Shown here: positions 9,107 to 17,187 of the stretch, piece after piece
Numbering within the stretch: the stretch's first letter is position 1
How the letters are laid out: the number at the start of each line of letters is the position of its first letter
Origin: Rhizobium terrae
GTDB lineage: Bacteria > Pseudomonadota > Alphaproteobacteria > Rhizobiales > Rhizobiaceae
Assembly: GCF_003425685.1 (NCBI RefSeq)
Contig: NZ_QJKM01000014.1
Coordinates: 62,001-126,000 of the forward strand
Length of the DNA: 64,000 bases
Direction: 5' to 3'
Notes under the pieces: model-generated
What the model was told of the DNA's origin: nothing
The model's input: only the letters and a program-made list of their open reading frames with translations
Databases searched by the model: none
Translations under genes and position numbers: made by a program

Positions 9107-10216
9107 TCAGGCCGTCCGCTGCCTCAGGCGTCCCCAGCCTTCCTTGATATGGCCGGCGGCGCGAACAATCGCTCGTCGTGCCCGGGGCTCGATCGTCCTG
9201 GCGATTGCCAGTGAAACCAGAAGCAGGAGCGCGACCAGGACAAAAGCCACCAGCCAACGGTTCTGCTCTGTTCCGAAGCGGGCGAAAACCGCATAACCGA
9301 TGTTCTGGTGCAAGAGATAGAGCGGGTAGGTGAGCCCGCCGAGACCGATCGCCAACGCGGGAGAAATGCGCAGCGACGGCGCCGTGGCGCAGATCGCCAT
9401 GATGCCGAGGGACACAGGACCGATCAGGGCCAGCCCTTCGACATTGCGGACGAGCCCATACATTTCCACAAAATCCGGCTCGGTCAGGAAAGGCGTCACG
9501 GTTGCCCAGCAGGCGGCGAGCGCCAGCACGCAGAGATTGGCCGGCGACCAGTCGCGCTGCGTCTTGTAGAGCGTCAGGCCGAAGGCGAAATAGCCGGAAT
9601 ATTCGGTGATCAGCAGTTTCTGGACGGCGCCGCTGCCGATGAGGGTCTCGTTGGCCACGGACAAGGCAAGCCAGGCCAGTACCAGCACGCGCCAGCCGCG
9701 GTCGAAAAGGCCGATCGCGATCAGCACGAAGACCCAGAAGTAGAAGATGATCTCGTAGGCGATCGTCCAATAGGCACCGTCGAGGAACGGCTGGCCGAGA
9801 CCGCGCGAGATGATGACGGCATGCGCCAGCCATTGCCTGACCGTCGGCGGATCGAGCGTCGGCACATGCCACATCGAAAGCACGACGGCGGTGATCGTCG
9901 CGCAGGCGATGAAGGTCGGCCAGAGCCGCGCGAAACGGCCGGCGGCAAAATCGTAAGCCGAGCGGCCCTCGGCCGACATGGCGATGACATAGCCGGAAAT
10001 CGCGAAGAAGATCAGCAGACCGGCATCGAACCACATGGCGAACGGCGCCAGTTCCGGAAAACCGAGCCCGCCGCCTTCACCGGAAATCCGCATGCGGAAA
10101 CCATAGTGGAAGGCCAGCACCATCAGCGCCGAAATAAGGCGCAGGATATCCAGATTCAGCAGCCTTGGGGTATTCGGGACCGTCATGGGATTCTCGGGCA
10201 CGATGTAAATCGCCAT
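9107..10216 (-). CDS. Acyltransferase 3 family membrane protein
   Basis: About 369 residues with roughly ten hydrophobic helices. The N-terminal LDILRLISALMVLAFHY carries the early histidine typical of acyltransferase 3 (OafA/NodX-like) enzymes that O-acylate surface polysaccharides or lipids in the inner membrane. The start is uncertain: ATG 10216, an overlapping GTG 10219 and ATG 10186 are all in frame, and none has a strong ribosome site. The C-terminus is basic and cytoplasmic. Acceptor unknown; no other polysaccharide gene is nearby. Confidence 0.85.
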   Translation of the reverse strand: MAIYIVPENPMTVPNTPRLLNLDILRLISALMVLAFHYGFRMRISGEGGGLGFPELAPFAMWFDAGLLIFFAISGYVIAMSAEGRSAYDFAAGRFARLWPTFIACATITAVVLSMWHVPTLDPPTVRQWLAHAVIISRGLGQPFLDGAYWTIAYEIIFYFWVFVLIAIGLFDRGWRVLVLAWLALSVANETLIGSGAVQKLLITEYSGYFAFGLTLYKTQRDWSPANLCVLALAACWATVTPFLTEPDFVEMYGLVRNVEGLALIGPVSLGIMAICATAPSLRISPALAIGLGGLTYPLYLLHQNIGYAVFARFGTEQNRWLVAFVLVALLLLVSLAIARTIEPRARRAIVRAAGHIKEGWGRLRQRTA

Positions 10217-10373
10217 CACCCTAATGGACGCGCCTTTGAAAAAGGTGAATCAACTGCCGCGAATGCGCACGTTTGATCCTCTAGGAAGAGGCCAAGGCTT
10301 CCCTTTCCGGAGCGAATATCGTTTCTTGTCAGTTTAATGACGAGCGGCAAAGCAGCCGCCAAGGGAGGATTCG

Positions 10374-11177
10374 ATGACGATTTTTCTCTGCAACGCCTGC
10401 GGCACATCCTTTGACGGGCCGAACGGGGCACCGGAAATCTGCCCCATCTGCAGCGACGAACGCCAATATGTTCCCCCTTCGGGCCAGTCCTGGACGACGC
10501 CGGAGAAATTGGCGCGTACGCACCGCAACACCTGGCTGGAACTGGAGCCGGGCCTCACGGCCATTCAGACTGTACCTGCCTTCGCCATCAACCAGCGCAC
10601 CCTCCTGCTGCGGACGCCGCAGGGCAACGTCCTGTGGGATTGCATTGCCCTTCTTGATGACGCCACAAGGACGATCGTCAAATCACTTGGAGGCTTGAGC
10701 GCGATCGCCATCTCCCATCCGCATTACTACACCACGATGCAGGATTGGGCCGCCGCCTTCGATGCGCCGATCTACCTGCACGCCGCAGACAAGGAATGGA
10801 TCTGCCGACCTTCGGACCATGTCCGGCTGTGGGAGGAGGATGCGCTGGCGTTGTCGTCCTCAGTGACACTGGTCCACGGCGGCGGGCATTTCGCCGGCGG
10901 CACGGTACTGCATTGGCTGACCGAAGACGGAACGGGCGTGCTTCTGGCCGGCGATATCGTGCAGGTGACCCCGGGCACCGACCACGTCTCCTTCATGTGG
11001 AGCTATCCGAACATGATTCCGCTCAGTGCCACCGAAGTCGCCGATGTCGCCGAGCGGCTGGCGCCCTGGCCTTTCGAGCGCATCTACGGCGCCTTTTCGC
11101 ATCAGAATGTCCGAAAGGATGGACAGGCGATCGTCGCCCGCTCCGCCAAGCGTTATATCGACCGGCTCACGAAATGA
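10374..11177 (+). CDS. Zinc-ribbon metallo-beta-lactamase-fold protein, degenerate site
   Basis: 267 residues. The N-terminus is a zinc ribbon/rubredoxin-like knuckle (C6-x2-C9 and C23-x2-C26). The remainder has metallo-beta-lactamase-fold order: a region equivalent to HxHxDH reads HPHYYT (115-120), then H172 (GGGHFAGG), D194 (LAGD) and a C-terminal SHQN. The loss of Asp and the third His of the first motif suggests one metal site or none. GGAGG lies ahead of the ATG. It is divergent from the acyltransferase and convergent with the amidohydrolase over a hairpin. A hydrolase role is possible but unproven. Confidence 0.75.
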   Translation: MTIFLCNACGTSFDGPNGAPEICPICSDERQYVPPSGQSWTTPEKLARTHRNTWLELEPGLTAIQTVPAFAINQRTLLLRTPQGNVLWDCIALLDDATRTIVKSLGGLSAIAISHPHYYTTMQDWAAAFDAPIYLHAADKEWICRPSDHVRLWEEDALALSSSVTLVHGGGHFAGGTVLHWLTEDGTGVLLAGDIVQVTPGTDHVSFMWSYPNMIPLSATEVADVAERLAPWPFERIYGAFSHQNVRKDGQAIVARSAKRYIDRLTK

Positions 11178-11180
11178 AAA

Positions 11181-11205
11181 CGCGCGGGCGTTTGCCGCCC
11201 GCGCG
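11181..11205 (-). terminator. Hairpin terminator after the amidohydrolase
   Basis: Perfect 10-base arms CGCGCGGGCG / CGCCCGCGCG with loop TTTGC. On the minus strand it is followed by TTTTCATTTC, so it suits termination of the amidohydrolase transcript; it lies just past the stop of the convergent gene and could serve both. Confidence 0.7.
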
Positions 11206-11231
11206 CTCGATAACTCAGAAAACCGGATCGC

Positions 11232-12245
11232 TTACTTCAGGCCGAGAAGCTTCTTGGCATTGCCTTCGTAGATCTTCTGGCGCGTCGCGTCGGAGATGTT
11301 CATGTTGTCGAGAACCTTGATGGTCTCACGGATGTACATCGGGCCGCCTTCCGGATCGAACGGCGCGTCGGATGCGAACAGAACACGGTCTTCGCCGAAG
11401 AATTCAATCGCATGCTCGATTGCCTTGGTCGAGCCGAAGCTCGCGGTATCGGCATAGAACTCCTTGAAATACTCGAGATGCGGACGCTCCAGCGCCTTCA
11501 GCACCGTGGAGAGATCCCGATCCGACGTGCGCTTGCCCATCTGATCCCAACCGGCGCCGACGCGGCCTTCGAAGAACGGCACCATGCCGCCGGCATGATG
11601 GGTGACGACCTTGAGGCCCTTGTACTTGTCGAAGATGCGCGAGAAGACGAGGCGGGCCATGGCGGCCGAGGTTTCATACGGCCAGCCGAAGGTCCAGAAA
11701 ATTTCGTATTCCGAACGGTCTTCGGTGAGGTAGTCCGGGAAGTTCGCGCCGCGCGAGGGATGCAGGAAGACGGGCTTTCCGGACTTCGCCATATATTCGA
11801 AGAAGGGCTCGAACTGCGGCAGGTCAAGCGGCTTGCCGCTGTAATTGGTAAAGATCTGCACCGCGCAGGCGCCGAGATCCTCGACCACGCGCTTGGTTTC
11901 CGCCATCATCCATTCCTGGTTTTCCATCGGCACGGTGGCGATGAAGGCCGGGAAGCGTTCCGGATATTTGTCGCACAGTTCCTTCTGGGAATCGTTGCCG
12001 ATCCGGCCGAGGTCATAGGCGCGCTCGGCGCCGGCGAGCTTTTCGAGCGGCGGCGAAGCCAGCGACAGGACCTGCTGGTAGTCCTCGCCGAACATGTCCA
12101 TGACCTGAAAACGGCGGTCGAGATCCGTCATCATCGGCACCGCACCGGAGCGCATGGTGACGTCGGTCATCGTGCCGATATAGCCGATCAGCTTGTCGAA
12201 AAAGGGCTTCGGCCAGATGTGGTTGAAAGCGTCGATCTTCTTCAT
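11232..12245 (-). CDS. Amidohydrolase 2 / ACMSD-type decarboxylase or hydrolase
   Basis: 337 residues from the ATG at 12245, which has GGAGGAG six bases upstream. TIM-barrel metal-site elements are HPSRG (first internal His), HHAGG (second His pair) and SDAPF (last Asp). The N-terminal HxH pair reads F-N-H (IDAFNHIWP), so the first His is replaced by Phe. The family includes ACMSD, gamma-resorcylate and 5-carboxyvanillate decarboxylases and lactone hydrolases. An IclR gene lies upstream in the same orientation, with an inverted repeat between them. Near a methoxy-aromatic cluster, an aromatic acid decarboxylase is an attractive but unproven guess. Confidence 0.82.
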   Translation of the reverse strand: MKKIDAFNHIWPKPFFDKLIGYIGTMTDVTMRSGAVPMMTDLDRRFQVMDMFGEDYQQVLSLASPPLEKLAGAERAYDLGRIGNDSQKELCDKYPERFPAFIATVPMENQEWMMAETKRVVEDLGACAVQIFTNYSGKPLDLPQFEPFFEYMAKSGKPVFLHPSRGANFPDYLTEDRSEYEIFWTFGWPYETSAAMARLVFSRIFDKYKGLKVVTHHAGGMVPFFEGRVGAGWDQMGKRTSDRDLSTVLKALERPHLEYFKEFYADTASFGSTKAIEHAIEFFGEDRVLFASDAPFDPEGGPMYIRETIKVLDNMNISDATRQKIYEGNAKKLLGLK

Positions 12246-12379
12246 GGAATGCTCCTCCGGTCTTGTCTTGCCGGCATTGCGGACATGTTGCGATCCGGTT
12301 GCCGGGCTCCAAAAAACTTCATGCAAAAAGGCACGATACGCGCTCGGCGTCGTGCCGCACCATGCGAAGACCTATGGCG

Positions 12380-12420
12380 TAAGTCAACCCGTTTTCTTGC
12401 AATATGAGATTATTGACTTA
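12380..12420. promoter_or_regulatory. Spaced inverted repeat, probable IclR operator
   Basis: TAAGTCAA (12380-12387) and TTGACTTA (12413-12420) are perfect inverted 8-base copies with centres 33 bases apart, about three helical turns. They lie 135-175 bases before the amidohydrolase start and reach the end of the IclR gene. The spacing fits two dimers on one face of the helix, as for many IclR proteins. Confidence 0.45.
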
Positions 12421-13216
12421 AAACTTTATGTCTGTGGGAGGCAAGTGATGCGCTGATATCGGCCGCCGCCTGCCGCACGTCATCGCCGATCTTTTCGACG
12501 ATCGGCCCGTCTGCCAGATCTTCGCCGATCGTCAGGGAGAAACTTGCGATCGGACTTTGTCCCGCGTCGAAAATCGGCGCTGCAAATCCTATGACCCCAG
12601 GGGTTACCTCACCATAGGCGACCGCATACCCCGTTTTCCGGACGGATTTCAGAACCTCCAGAACCTGCTCGACCGTGTGGCCGACACCTGCTGCCTGCCA
12701 TTCACCCAAGGTCCGCTTGAGGAGCGGCAGCAGGTTGCGGCGCGGCAGGAAAGCGACGATCGAACGACCGATCGCCCCACGGCTGAGCGGCATCGGCCGT
12801 CCGCGCGGATAGCTGCTGATCGCTTCCCGGCTGGAGCTCAGGGATTCGACGCAGAGGATTTTTTCCCCGTACCAGCGAACCAGAAGCGCCGTGCATTCGT
12901 ATTTTCCGGTGAGTTTCTGCAGGTAAGGGGCACCGGACAGAATCAGGTTGTCGGACTTCCGGAGCAGGTAATCCATCTCCACCACCCTCGGCCCCAGGGT
13001 GAAGCCGGTATTGGGCATTGAGGTGAGAAAACCACCCTCCTTGAGGATCTTGAGATAACGATAGAGCGTCGGGCGGCTGTAGCCCAGCTCCTCCATCAGC
13101 TCTTCGGGGGTCCATTCGAGGCGCTCTTCGGTAAAGACTTCGAGCACCGCCTGAAGGCGTTCGAGACTGTTGACTGCCTTTTTTCTCAAGATGCTTCCAT
13201 GCTCCTTCACCGGCAC
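12410..13216 (-). CDS. IclR family transcriptional regulator
   Basis: About 268 residues. The winged HTH is at about 14-75 (AVNSLERLQAVLEVF, then SRPTLYRYLKIL) and the IclR effector domain at 85-260. The start is uncertain: a GTG at 13216 gives the longest form and a TTG about ten codons later is possible. It precedes the amidohydrolase on the same strand with an inverted repeat between them, so control of that enzyme by an aromatic or organic acid is likely. Confidence 0.85.
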   Translation of the reverse strand: MPVKEHGSILRKKAVNSLERLQAVLEVFTEERLEWTPEELMEELGYSRPTLYRYLKILKEGGFLTSMPNTGFTLGPRVVEMDYLLRKSDNLILSGAPYLQKLTGKYECTALLVRWYGEKILCVESLSSSREAISSYPRGRPMPLSRGAIGRSIVAFLPRRNLLPLLKRTLGEWQAAGVGHTVEQVLEVLKSVRKTGYAVAYGEVTPGVIGFAAPIFDAGQSPIASFSLTIGEDLADGPIVEKIGDDVRQAAADISASLASHRHKVLSQ

Positions 13217-13281
13217 GTGTCATCGGACGGCCGACTAGGCGGAATAACGATAAACGCGAAATGTGCAATGGCAAGTGGCGC

Positions 13282-14532
13282 CTACTCAGCCGCCTTCAGC
13301 GGCGGCAGACGGCCACCTTCGGCGGCGTTGGCTGCTTCCTCGCTCGTCACGACGCGCCGGACAGCGGCCAGATATTCGGCCTGAAGCGCGGTCGGCTGCC
13401 AATTGCGCCGGGTGGTGATACCGATCGAAAGCGGCTTTCCGGGTATCTCGTAGTTGAGCAGCGTCAGAAACCCCGCCTTCAGTTCGTGCCGGAGTTGATG
13501 TCTGGAAAGAAGTGCCAGTCGGTCGGATTGCATCAAAAGTCCGCGTAGGGTCGTCAGCGAACCCGTTTCCACCGTTCCCTGCTTGCGGTAACCTTCCGGG
13601 AATTTGGCTGCCAGGGCATCGAACGTGCTGCGGTTGGGCGTTCCCTTGCGAGCGACGATCCACGGATATGCGGCAAGATCGGCCGGCGACACGTTCGCTT
13701 TGCCGGAGAGGGGATGGCCGACGCCGGAAACCACCGCAAGCCTGAAATCGAAGAGCGGCTCCTGAACCAGCGTTGGAGAAATGCGGTTTCTCAGCGCACC
13801 GATCAGAAAATCGATATGCCCCATCTCCAGATCGCTCAACAACTGTTCATAGCTGCCTTCCAGAATCTCGAATCGGGCCAGGGGGTAGCTGGATGCAAGC
13901 CAGGCGATGGCATCCGGGACAACGGTGGTGCGTGCCATCGGCAACGCGCCGATCGACACGAGACCGTCGAACTTGCCGCGCAGTTCCTGCACTTCCTCCA
14001 TGGCGTTGCCGAGTTCTTTCAGCGAAAGCCCGGCCCAGCGGGCCGCGGCGCGACCGGCGCCCGTCAGCCGCGTTGCCCGCCCGTCCGCCTCGAAAAGACT
14101 GGTGCCGAGGACCGCTTCGGCATTGCGCGCCGTACGCTGCACCGCGGCTCCGGATTGATCGAGGATGCGCGCCGCACCCGGAAAACCGCCGGCCTGCGCG
14201 AATGCCTGCAGGGCGCGAAGATGGGAAATAGTGAGCCTCGCTTCGGCACCCGAACCGCGTGCCGCCGGATTGGATTGGAGCCTCAGGCAACCGGTGCGGA
14301 TAAGTTCGAGCGCGCGCAGCGACCGGGCCTGCACGACGCGGCCCGCGGCCGTCGCCATGGCGAGGCCCGGCCCGCGTTCGAGAAGGCGGGTGCCGAACAG
14401 ATCCTCCAGGCGGGAGATCGCCTGTGATGCCGCAGGCTGGGTAACACCGACGATATCGGCAGCCTGCGTCAGCGAACCGGTGCGCAGGCAGGCGCAGAAT
14501 AGACGAATATGACGCAGATTGGGGTATTCCAC
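13282..14532 (-). CDS. LysR-type regulator with two tandem HTH domains
   Basis: 416 residues, about 110 longer than a normal LysR protein. A complete winged HTH at 5-65 (LFCACLRTGSLTQAADIVGV, TQPAASQAISRLE) is followed by a second at about 98-165 (LRALQAFAQAGGFPGAARIL, then VQRTARNAEAVLG), and then one substrate-binding domain (190-390). It is the last gene of the minus-strand methoxy-aromatic block, 80 bases after the metF-like gene. It probably regulates part of that pathway. Tandem-HTH LysR proteins occur in proteobacteria but are uncommon. Confidence 0.85.
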   Translation of the reverse strand: MEYPNLRHIRLFCACLRTGSLTQAADIVGVTQPAASQAISRLEDLFGTRLLERGPGLAMATAAGRVVQARSLRALELIRTGCLRLQSNPAARGSGAEARLTISHLRALQAFAQAGGFPGAARILDQSGAAVQRTARNAEAVLGTSLFEADGRATRLTGAGRAAARWAGLSLKELGNAMEEVQELRGKFDGLVSIGALPMARTTVVPDAIAWLASSYPLARFEILEGSYEQLLSDLEMGHIDFLIGALRNRISPTLVQEPLFDFRLAVVSGVGHPLSGKANVSPADLAAYPWIVARKGTPNRSTFDALAAKFPEGYRKQGTVETGSLTTLRGLLMQSDRLALLSRHQLRHELKAGFLTLLNYEIPGKPLSIGITTRRNWQPTALQAEYLAAVRRVVTSEEAANAAEGGRLPPLKAAE

Positions 14533-14572
14533 GTGTTTGTCCTCCCCTGCCTTGCTCCTCCCGGCAGCGGGG

Positions 14573-14605
14573 TGAAGCGGGAAAGTCAGTCACCCGCCCG
14601 CTTCA
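14573..14605 (-). terminator. Hairpin after the metF-like gene
   Basis: TGAAGCGGG and CCCGCTTCA form 9-base arms around a 15-base loop, between the metF stop and the LysR start. No T run follows, so it may be a weak terminator or an mRNA end stabiliser. Confidence 0.35.
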
Positions 14606-14612
14606 GGTTAAA

Positions 14613-15536
14613 TCAAGGCGCGACGTTACGCTCGCCGGTCAGCTGTTCGTTCATCCATTCCGCACTGGCGCGAATGCCGCCGAGCGGGAAGACGTGGATC
14701 TGCTGGATCAGGCTTTCGGGATGGGCCGCTTTGTAATCGGCGATGTCGGTCAGCACTTCAGTCGGCTCGTAGGGAACGAGCAGCTTGCTAAGGTCCATGG
14801 CGCGCTTCTGCAGCACGCCGAGCGAGGGGCCGACGCCGCAGGCGATGGCAAACTTGATCAGCGTCTGCAGCTTGGTCGGGCCGGCGATGCCCAGATGGAT
14901 CGGCAGCTTGACGCCGGCGGCAGCGATGCGTTCCGCCCAGGCGATGACAGGCTTGGCGTCGAAGGCGAACTGGGTCGCGATCGCCATCTCGGCATCGGTC
15001 CGTTCGGAATAGGCCTGCTTGAACTTCAGCGCCTCATCGACGATCCGGGAACTGCCATCCTTGTCGATGTCCTTGTTACCCTCCGGATGGCCCGCGACAT
15101 GCAGCCGCTTGAAGCCATAGCGGTCGAACAGGCCGGTTTCGATCAGCTGAATGGAGCTGTCGAAATCGCCGGCCGGCGTCGATACGCCGCCGCCAAGCAG
15201 CAGCGCCTGGTCCACGCCCGCCTCGTTTCTGTAGCGCTTGATCCAGTCTTCGAGCGTCGCGAGGCTCGGAATGATGCGGGAGGGAAAATGCGGCATGACG
15301 GGGAAGCCGTCCTCATGCAGGCGCCTTGCGGTCTGCACCATGTCCTCGATCGGCGTGCCCTCGATATGGGCGATATAGACCCGCGTGCCCTTCGGCAGCA
15401 GTGTCTTGAAATCTTCGATCTTCGCCGCGGTGCGCGGCATGATTTCGATGGAGTAGCCGTCGATGAGATCCCTGAAGCTCACTGGCTCCACGGCCTTCTC
15501 TTCCTGCTTGCCCTTGAACAGATTCAAAAGTGCCAT
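14613..15536 (-). CDS. metF: MetF-like methylenetetrahydrofolate reductase
   Basis: 307 residues from the ATG at 15536 (GGAGG before it). It shows the TIM-barrel order of the family: the N-terminal SIEIMPRTAAKIEDF strand, TRVYIAHIEG, and ALLLGGGVSTPAGDFDSS. MetF interconverts 5-methyl- and 5,10-methylene-tetrahydrofolate with FAD. It lies just downstream of the ligM-type demethylase, as in Sphingobium SYK-6, where MetF reoxidises the methyl-THF formed on O-demethylation. This copy is therefore likely catabolic rather than the housekeeping methionine enzyme. Confidence 0.88.
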   Translation of the reverse strand: MALLNLFKGKQEEKAVEPVSFRDLIDGYSIEIMPRTAAKIEDFKTLLPKGTRVYIAHIEGTPIEDMVQTARRLHEDGFPVMPHFPSRIIPSLATLEDWIKRYRNEAGVDQALLLGGGVSTPAGDFDSSIQLIETGLFDRYGFKRLHVAGHPEGNKDIDKDGSSRIVDEALKFKQAYSERTDAEMAIATQFAFDAKPVIAWAERIAAAGVKLPIHLGIAGPTKLQTLIKFAIACGVGPSLGVLQKRAMDLSKLLVPYEPTEVLTDIADYKAAHPESLIQQIHVFPLGGIRASAEWMNEQLTGERNVAP

Positions 15537-15570
15537 TGTTGATCCTCCCCCCGGTTGAGCCAATGAAAAA

Positions 15571-15588
15571 CGTCCGGTCAGACGGACG
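15571..15588 (-). terminator. Intrinsic terminator/attenuator between ligM and metF
   Basis: CGTCCG / CGGACG arms with a 6-base loop; on the minus strand the stem is followed by TTTTTCATT. With the larger hairpin just before it, it probably lowers readthrough from ligM into metF. Confidence 0.55.
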
Positions 15589-15591
15589 GAG

Positions 15592-15621
15592 CGGCGTGCG
15601 AGAAACCCTTCTCGCACGCCG
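15592..15621 (-). terminator. Strong hairpin after ligM
   Basis: Perfect 13-base arms CGGCGTGCGAGAA / TTCTCGCACGCCG with a 4-base loop, starting six bases after the ligM stop. It probably protects the ligM mRNA 3' end and works with the smaller U-tailed hairpin downstream. Confidence 0.6.
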
Positions 15622-15627
15622 TGGCCA

Positions 15628-17040
15628 TCAGAGGGCCTTCTTGGTGCGCCAGCTTTCGGCGTAATTTTCACGTGCTTCCTGTGCGTAAGGCACTGCAGCG
15701 ACGCGAACGCGGATCTCAGCCTGGCCGTGGCCCTGCTCGACCGAGGTCTTGGAAGTACCGCCATCCGGCTCGCCCCAGACGAGCGTCAGGATGTCGTTTT
15801 CCTTGATGTCGGCATCGACGACGCCGAGCGACAGCATGGAACGCTCGTTGTAGCTATAGCCGTTGAACATCGACAGGCCGACGACCTTGCCATCCTTCAG
15901 GACCTTGTCGAAGCTCGACGAGGCGTAGTTGGAGAGCGGGAAATCGATCCACTTCTTGGCCTGCTCGCCCGGCTGGAAGGCCGAGGCGATGACCTTGACG
16001 ACGTCGTCGGAGTTCCACTCGAAGGTAACCTTGCGGCGCTGCGGGGTTGCCTTCTGCTTTTCGACGGCGGCGCGGCCGACGAAATCGTGGTCGAACTTGA
16101 CGTAGACGCCGTAACCGAGCTCGTAGGGGTTCAGGTAATAGTCTTCGATATTGTCGGAGACGAAGCTGCCGCCGATCGAACCGGAAGCTTCGTAGCTCTG
16201 GGCCGAAAGCCAGTCGCGATAACCCTGCAGTTCGTCGCCCGTGTAGATCGCCGGAAGCGGCGACGGGATCCAGCCGGACTCTAGCGTGTTGGTGGCGTAG
16301 GCGCGGCTGCCGACCGGACGCAGATCGACGCCGGCCTCTTCAGCTGCCTTCAGGATGGCGGCGCGGACTTCGTCCTTCTCCGCATACGGACCCCAGATTT
16401 CGAGACCCGGAGCGCCGGCCATGCCGTGGCGCAGAGCCTGAACCTTGCGGCCGCCGACATTGATCCAGTCGACATGGAAGAACTTGATCTCCGGGATCGG
16501 GCCGCCGTTCATCTTTTCGAAGACCTTCGGAGCGTCCGGGCCCTGAATCTGGAAACGGTAGTGGATACGGGTGACGAGCTTGCCATCCGGACGCGAAGGC
16601 GAACGCGGATCGTGGGTCAGCTTGACGTTATGCTTGCCGAGCGAGGCGTTGTAGAGCAGCCAGTTGGCGGTCGGGGCGCGGCCGACGAGAACGAACTTCT
16701 CTTCGGTTTCGCGGAAGATGATCATGTCGCCGATGACATGACCGGCCGGCGTTACCGGAACGTAATGCTTGGCGCGGTCGACGCCGAAATTGGCGAAGCT
16801 GTTGATCGACAGGCTTTCAAGGAACTTGGCAGAATCCGGACCTTCGACGACCAGCTCGTCCATGTGGTGAGACTGGTCGAACAGGACCGCGCCTTCACGC
16901 CATGCGGCCTGCTCGGAGCGCCAGTTGGAGAATTCCGGAGCGACGACGGGGTATACATAGATGCCGGTCTTGGAGTTGCGCAGATGCTCGACGGTATTGC
17001 CGGCATCCTTCAAAACTTGCGTGAGATTGGCCTGAGACAC
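15628..17040 (-). CDS. ligM: Tetrahydrofolate-dependent aromatic O-demethylase (LigM type)
   Basis: 470 residues, the length of LigM (vanillate/3-O-methylgallate O-demethylase, GcvT fold). Family landmarks seen are NSKTGIYVYPVVAPEFSNWR near the N-terminus, HYVPVTPAGHVIGD, HGMAGAPGLEIWGPY, NTLESGWIPSPLPAIYTGD and IEDYYLNPYELGYG. The enzyme moves the methoxyl methyl group of vanillate- or methylgallate-type acids to tetrahydrofolate in the cytoplasm. It is followed by metF and preceded by a GTATAC-cored site 30 bases before the ATG. The downstream GalBCD-like genes suggest a gallate or protocatechuate-type product. Substrate preference is not decidable from sequence. Confidence 0.9.
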   Translation of the reverse strand: MSQANLTQVLKDAGNTVEHLRNSKTGIYVYPVVAPEFSNWRSEQAAWREGAVLFDQSHHMDELVVEGPDSAKFLESLSINSFANFGVDRAKHYVPVTPAGHVIGDMIIFRETEEKFVLVGRAPTANWLLYNASLGKHNVKLTHDPRSPSRPDGKLVTRIHYRFQIQGPDAPKVFEKMNGGPIPEIKFFHVDWINVGGRKVQALRHGMAGAPGLEIWGPYAEKDEVRAAILKAAEEAGVDLRPVGSRAYATNTLESGWIPSPLPAIYTGDELQGYRDWLSAQSYEASGSIGGSFVSDNIEDYYLNPYELGYGVYVKFDHDFVGRAAVEKQKATPQRRKVTFEWNSDDVVKVIASAFQPGEQAKKWIDFPLSNYASSSFDKVLKDGKVVGLSMFNGYSYNERSMLSLGVVDADIKENDILTLVWGEPDGGTSKTSVEQGHGQAEIRVRVAAVPYAQEARENYAESWRTKKAL

Positions 17041-17069
17041 GGAATTCCTCCCTATGGTTTGAAATGTCG

Positions 17070-17077
17070 TGTATACA
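17070..17077. promoter_or_regulatory. TGTATACA palindrome before ligM
   Basis: Perfect 8-base palindrome 30 bases before the ligM ATG. It matches the site at 18014 before the GntR gene. GntR proteins of the FCD class bind short palindromes of this kind. Its position suggests repression of ligM. Confidence 0.55.
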
Positions 17078-17187
17078 TGACGGCATCGGCGGACAAATTC
17101 AAGGGGAAATATTCGGCAGGCTGACGATCGCCCCGAATGGTAAACCGGAGGCTTCCGACCGTTAACAGAATGCTCGTGGGGGCCTCT

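Noticed and set aside
11232..12245. LigI-type pyrone dicarboxylate hydrolase assignment
   Set aside because: The HHAGG and SDAPF pattern and the length fit the ACMSD-type subfamily better, and it is outside the gal-type operon with its own IclR.
12413..12430. Additional GGCTT-family site (TTGACTTAAAACTTTA)
   Set aside because: It is better explained as one arm of the IclR-linked inverted repeat, and the core lacks GGCTT.
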